DNA from: Lachnospiraceae bacterium M18-1
GTDB taxonomy: Bacteria > Bacillota > Clostridia > Lachnospirales > Lachnospiraceae
Direction: 5' to 3'
Length of the DNA stretch: 64,000 nt
Assembly (NCBI GenBank): GCA_000403295.2
Contig: KE159605.1
Location: 1,149,409 to 1,213,408, forward strand
The notes under the pieces are model-generated. The model saw nothing but the letters and a program-made list of their open reading frames with translations, searched no databases and had not been told where the DNA came from. The position numbers and the translations under genes are program-made. Each line of letters begins with the position of its first letter. The stretch's first letter is position 1. Positions 61,797 through 64,000 of the stretch are shown one piece after another.

Positions 61797-61827
61797 GCAT
61801 ATAATTCCATACAGGAGGATGAAGGAC

Positions 61828-62052
61828 ATGGCTATAATAGTAGATATCACACGTATTAAAGATTTACGGGAAGATTCCGATATCAGTCAAAAACAACTGG
61901 CAGATGTCCTGGGTATCAGCCAACGGGCATATTCTCACTATGAAAATGGAACCAGAAAAATCCCACTTGATATCTTGCTTGCCTTGGCCGATTATTATAA
62001 CTGTTCTACAGATTATCTGTTAGGCCGGACAAAGGAAAAGAAATTCAACTAA
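61828..62052 (+). CDS. XRE-family regulator (second of tandem pair)
   Basis: 74 residues from ATG 61828 (CAGGAGGATGAAGGAC upstream). RIKDLREDSDISQKQLADVLGISQRAYSHYENGTRKIPLDILLALADYYNCSTDYLLGR: most HTH residues are shared with the first copy, but the recognition-helix side differs little, so both may bind the same operators. Separate promoter and operators suggest independent autoregulation. Confidence 0.88.
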   Translation: MAIIVDITRIKDLREDSDISQKQLADVLGISQRAYSHYENGTRKIPLDILLALADYYNCSTDYLLGRTKEKKFN

Positions 62053-62069
62053 CCAATCTCCAAAAACAC

Positions 62070-62108
62070 AAGAAAAAAAGCATGGAAATCTTTTCAGACT
62101 GCCATGCC
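62070..62108 (-). terminator. Intrinsic terminator of Rpn gene
   Basis: Minus strand GGCATGG and CCATGC form a stem followed by seven T residues (seen as the A run at 62074-62080 on the plus strand). It can end the minus-strand transcript, and may also slow plus-strand transcription. 62109-62343 holds no gene. Confidence 0.65.
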
Positions 62109-62343
62109 TTCTCATCATACATACTAAACTTAATTTAAACTTCGTCAGAAAATCTGTTTTACTTTTTTAATCCGCTGACGTACTGGATCTGTTCAGACTC
62201 CGGAATTTTAAGCGACGCAATTGCCTACTCTGCACTCTAGTCCATGCTTTTCATCGGATTTTAAATAGATGACAGAATCCCTTCTCTAATCCCTTTTCTT
62301 CTATTCCTTTACTCAAATTACACATCAAAACACATCCTCAAAA

Positions 62344-63270
62344 TCATTTTTGAAGTGAAATCTCATCTAAGAGCTTACTTCTATAAGCCTTGTCTTCGGT
62401 TGCTCTTCTGGCATCCTCCAGCCGACCATTTGACAACAAATATTTCATCAAAGATAAAATTATATCCTCGCCTTGAGCTATCCCTTTTTCTATCCCTTTT
62501 TCTATCCCTTCTTCTATCCCTTTCTGGATTCCTCTGTTCTCTACGCGGTCTAATACTTCACACATGTTCGTTGGTCTCCTTTCCATATCCGGACTATACA
62601 CGTCCGCAAAACGATTATCACGTGTCATAACTGACATCAACTGCAATAGTTCATGCACATGATTAATCGTAGTCTCCGGCGCTATATAATTCCTATTCTT
62701 CCGCATCTGCACAAAATAATCCGCCACGATTCTGAAATCACTTGTAAACATCTGAACCTGTTCATCAGACAGATATGCGATCTCATACAAATTCATGCGG
62801 TAATCATTTACATACGGCTTTATTTCTTCCGGAATATCAAGACAGTCATACAGTGTCCTTGGCGTTTTCCAATGTTTCTGATATCCAAAATACAAAACCA
62901 GTGTCACTACAGGATACCTCGGTGCGGCCTTTCCTGTCTTTTCTTTCATCTCCTTATCTGCAAGAAGCTGTCCCCTGTAAGCCGCCCCATCATAAGAAAA
63001 TAACCGCAGCGGCATATCACTGTCTATATCCGTCTGGTTTTCCAAACCATATAATGCAATCCGTACAAGTCCTTTGCGCCAATATTTAGCAACATCCCTT
63101 TCCTGTACATGTAATTTCCCATCTGCTTTATAACTGGAATTTGGACTCTCTTCTTCCAATTCATCCTCTTTAACCTGCCTCTCGCCATTAAAAAGCAATA
63201 CATTGATAATGTCAGCAAACACATCATTGTAGGCTTCTAACGTCTTTTCCGCAATGTCTTTCTCTGCCAT
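62344..63270 (-). CDS. Rpn-type PD-(D/E)XK nuclease/putative transposase
   Basis: About 308 residues from ATG 63270 (AGGAAGGAATGATG upstream). TLEAYNDVFADIINVLLFNGE starts the fold; VTLVLYFGYQKHWKTPRTLYDCLDIPEEIKPYVNDYRMNLYEIA and the tail GIQKGIEEGIEKGIEKGIAQGE are typical of Rpn/PDDEXK_2 family members with low-complexity E-G-I-x-K-G repeats. Intact homologue of the fragments at 30951-31487 and 37099-37602. Confidence 0.82.
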   Translation of the reverse strand: MAEKDIAEKTLEAYNDVFADIINVLLFNGERQVKEDELEEESPNSSYKADGKLHVQERDVAKYWRKGLVRIALYGLENQTDIDSDMPLRLFSYDGAAYRGQLLADKEMKEKTGKAAPRYPVVTLVLYFGYQKHWKTPRTLYDCLDIPEEIKPYVNDYRMNLYEIAYLSDEQVQMFTSDFRIVADYFVQMRKNRNYIAPETTINHVHELLQLMSVMTRDNRFADVYSPDMERRPTNMCEVLDRVENRGIQKGIEEGIEKGIEKGIAQGEDIILSLMKYLLSNGRLEDARRATEDKAYRSKLLDEISLQK

Positions 63271-63445
63271 AGCATCATTCCTTCCTGCTATTATCACTCC
63301 TGCATTTCTTAAATTAATTATACTCAAAACATTTACCCTTTACAAGCTGGAACATAATCATTTTTTCATCCCATGCTCCTTAACCAGCAGACACAGCAGC
63401 CTTTTAGGGGCTGCTGTATCCTGCAAAAAGAATCCATTCTGTTAT

Positions 63446-64000
63446 CTATGTGGTGCTCTTACGGATATTCCGGATATGGTTCTCAACCTTCCCACACCGC
63501 ATGTTCATTCTTTTCCATTCTTCCTGCCGCAGGACAGTTTCCAGCGCCCCGCTGTCATTCGGCACATATTCGGAGTATAAAAATTTGCCGAATAATCTAT
63601 GATCCTCCTTATGAATCCGCTCATCTATGTTCTGGTAATACTCGCCCTTTTCAAAAACCACCTTTACCTTTTCTACTGGCACAGATGTTTTCTTTACTAA
63701 TTCCACATGCTCCCGGTAATCAAGCGGGTACAGGTTTCCGAGCACCTTCCCGTCTTCCAGGCCTGTCACTTCTACGGCATAAGCTAAAATCCTTTCACTT
63801 TTCCCGTCACCATAGTAAGTCCAGATATGATGCGCTGCAGTCGGCTTTAAAAATACTCGACCTTCTTTCAGGCACCAGGTACCACAGCGGCGGGACATCC
63901 AGAGATACGTCCGCTCTCTAAGAGGCTGTGCATCCACTTTCGCCGCCGCTTCCTCTAAATCTTTCCGGTCATAGGCGAAATCTCCCTGATAGCTCTGCGT
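63446..64000 (-). CDS. Plasmid-associated protein of unknown function, cut by window end
   Basis: At least 185 residues; the start lies beyond 64000, where the same frame continues (QSYQGDFAYDRKDLEEAAAKV). It has LYLWMSRRCGTWCLKEGRVFLKPTAAHHIW, ILAYAVEVTGLEDGKVLGNLYPLDY and HRLFGKFLYSEYVPNDSGALE. Paralogue of 36099-36966 in element A; the last third of that protein is absent here, so this copy may be shorter. Function unknown. Confidence 0.75.
   Translation of the reverse strand, partial: TQSYQGDFAYDRKDLEEAAAKVDAQPLRERTYLWMSRRCGTWCLKEGRVFLKPTAAHHIWTYYGDGKSERILAYAVEVTGLEDGKVLGNLYPLDYREHVELVKKTSVPVEKVKVVFEKGEYYQNIDERIHKEDHRLFGKFLYSEYVPNDSGALETVLRQEEWKRMNMRCGKVENHIRNIRKSTT

Noticed and set aside
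1..64000. tRNA or rRNA genes
   Set aside because: No cloverleaf-like or rRNA-like sequence was noticed; attachment is in uvrB rather than a tRNA gene. A tRNAscan run would settle it.

Overview
The window looks like accessory DNA from a Gram-positive gut anaerobe, most likely a member of the Lachnospiraceae (Clostridia). The evidence is AT-rich intergenic DNA, strong AGGAGG-type ribosome binding sites, and many families typical of clostridial plasmids and integrative elements: PcfJ, PcfK, LPD11, LPD28, DUF5688, DUF932, DUF7666, sce7726 and Rpn-type nucleases. No rRNA, tRNA, CRISPR array or recognisable core metabolic operon was seen.

Layout. (1) 1-2.5 kb holds transposase wreckage: a decayed DDE transposase and two IS66 transposase C-termini lying head to head. 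(2) 2.56-41.02 kb appears to be one complete integrated element (element A, about 38.5 kb). It is bounded at both ends by 5' fragments of uvrB that stop at the same codon, next to the shared octamer TAGTAGGA. From its integrase end it carries two tyrosine recombinases and an excisionase-like protein; a HerA/VirD4-like ATPase with two partner genes; a divergent 504-residue orphan; a DUF4143 ATPase; a recombination module (Rad52-like annealing protein, YqaJ exonuclease, DUF932); an unusual operon of WYL regulator, small protein, Ycf46-like AAA+ ATPase and a nuclease-like/glycine-zipper protein; a mobilisation module with a candidate oriT; a BrnT/BrnA pair; ParA/ParB partition genes split from their neighbour by an inserted PIN toxin-antitoxin pair; and an HTH-ImmA/IrrE-PIN trio at the far edge. 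(3) From 41.02 kb to beyond the end is a second element (element B) with the same end module: uvrB 5' fragment, two recombinases, excisionase. A long leftward operon (56.45 to 44.8 kb) follows, encoding a CdiA-CT RNase A-like protein, PcfK, DUF7666, PcfJ, DUF5688, a PAPS-reductase-like protein and LPD11. Next comes an eight-gene operon (60.8 to 56.75 kb) of NERD, macro domain, peptide deformylase, MBL hydrolase, ThpR and sce7726 proteins. Then come a secreted protein, two tandem XRE regulators with paired operators, an Rpn nuclease and a gene cut by the window end.

How it may work together. Each element seems to integrate within uvrB and to bring its own uvrB promoter (with a LexA-type box) and first ~90-95 codons, so a host uvrB 3' part could be re-expressed from element DNA. 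The xis-int operon and the long operon of element B share a promoter/operator design (two 12-bp inverted arms 20 bp apart around a TTGAC -35 box) and a similar intrinsic terminator in the leader, which suggests one common switch. Element A contains about 13 copies of a dispersed near-palindrome, consensus GTGTTCKWTTCGAACC, which may be a centromere-like or regulator site. All functional links are inferred from sequence alone.
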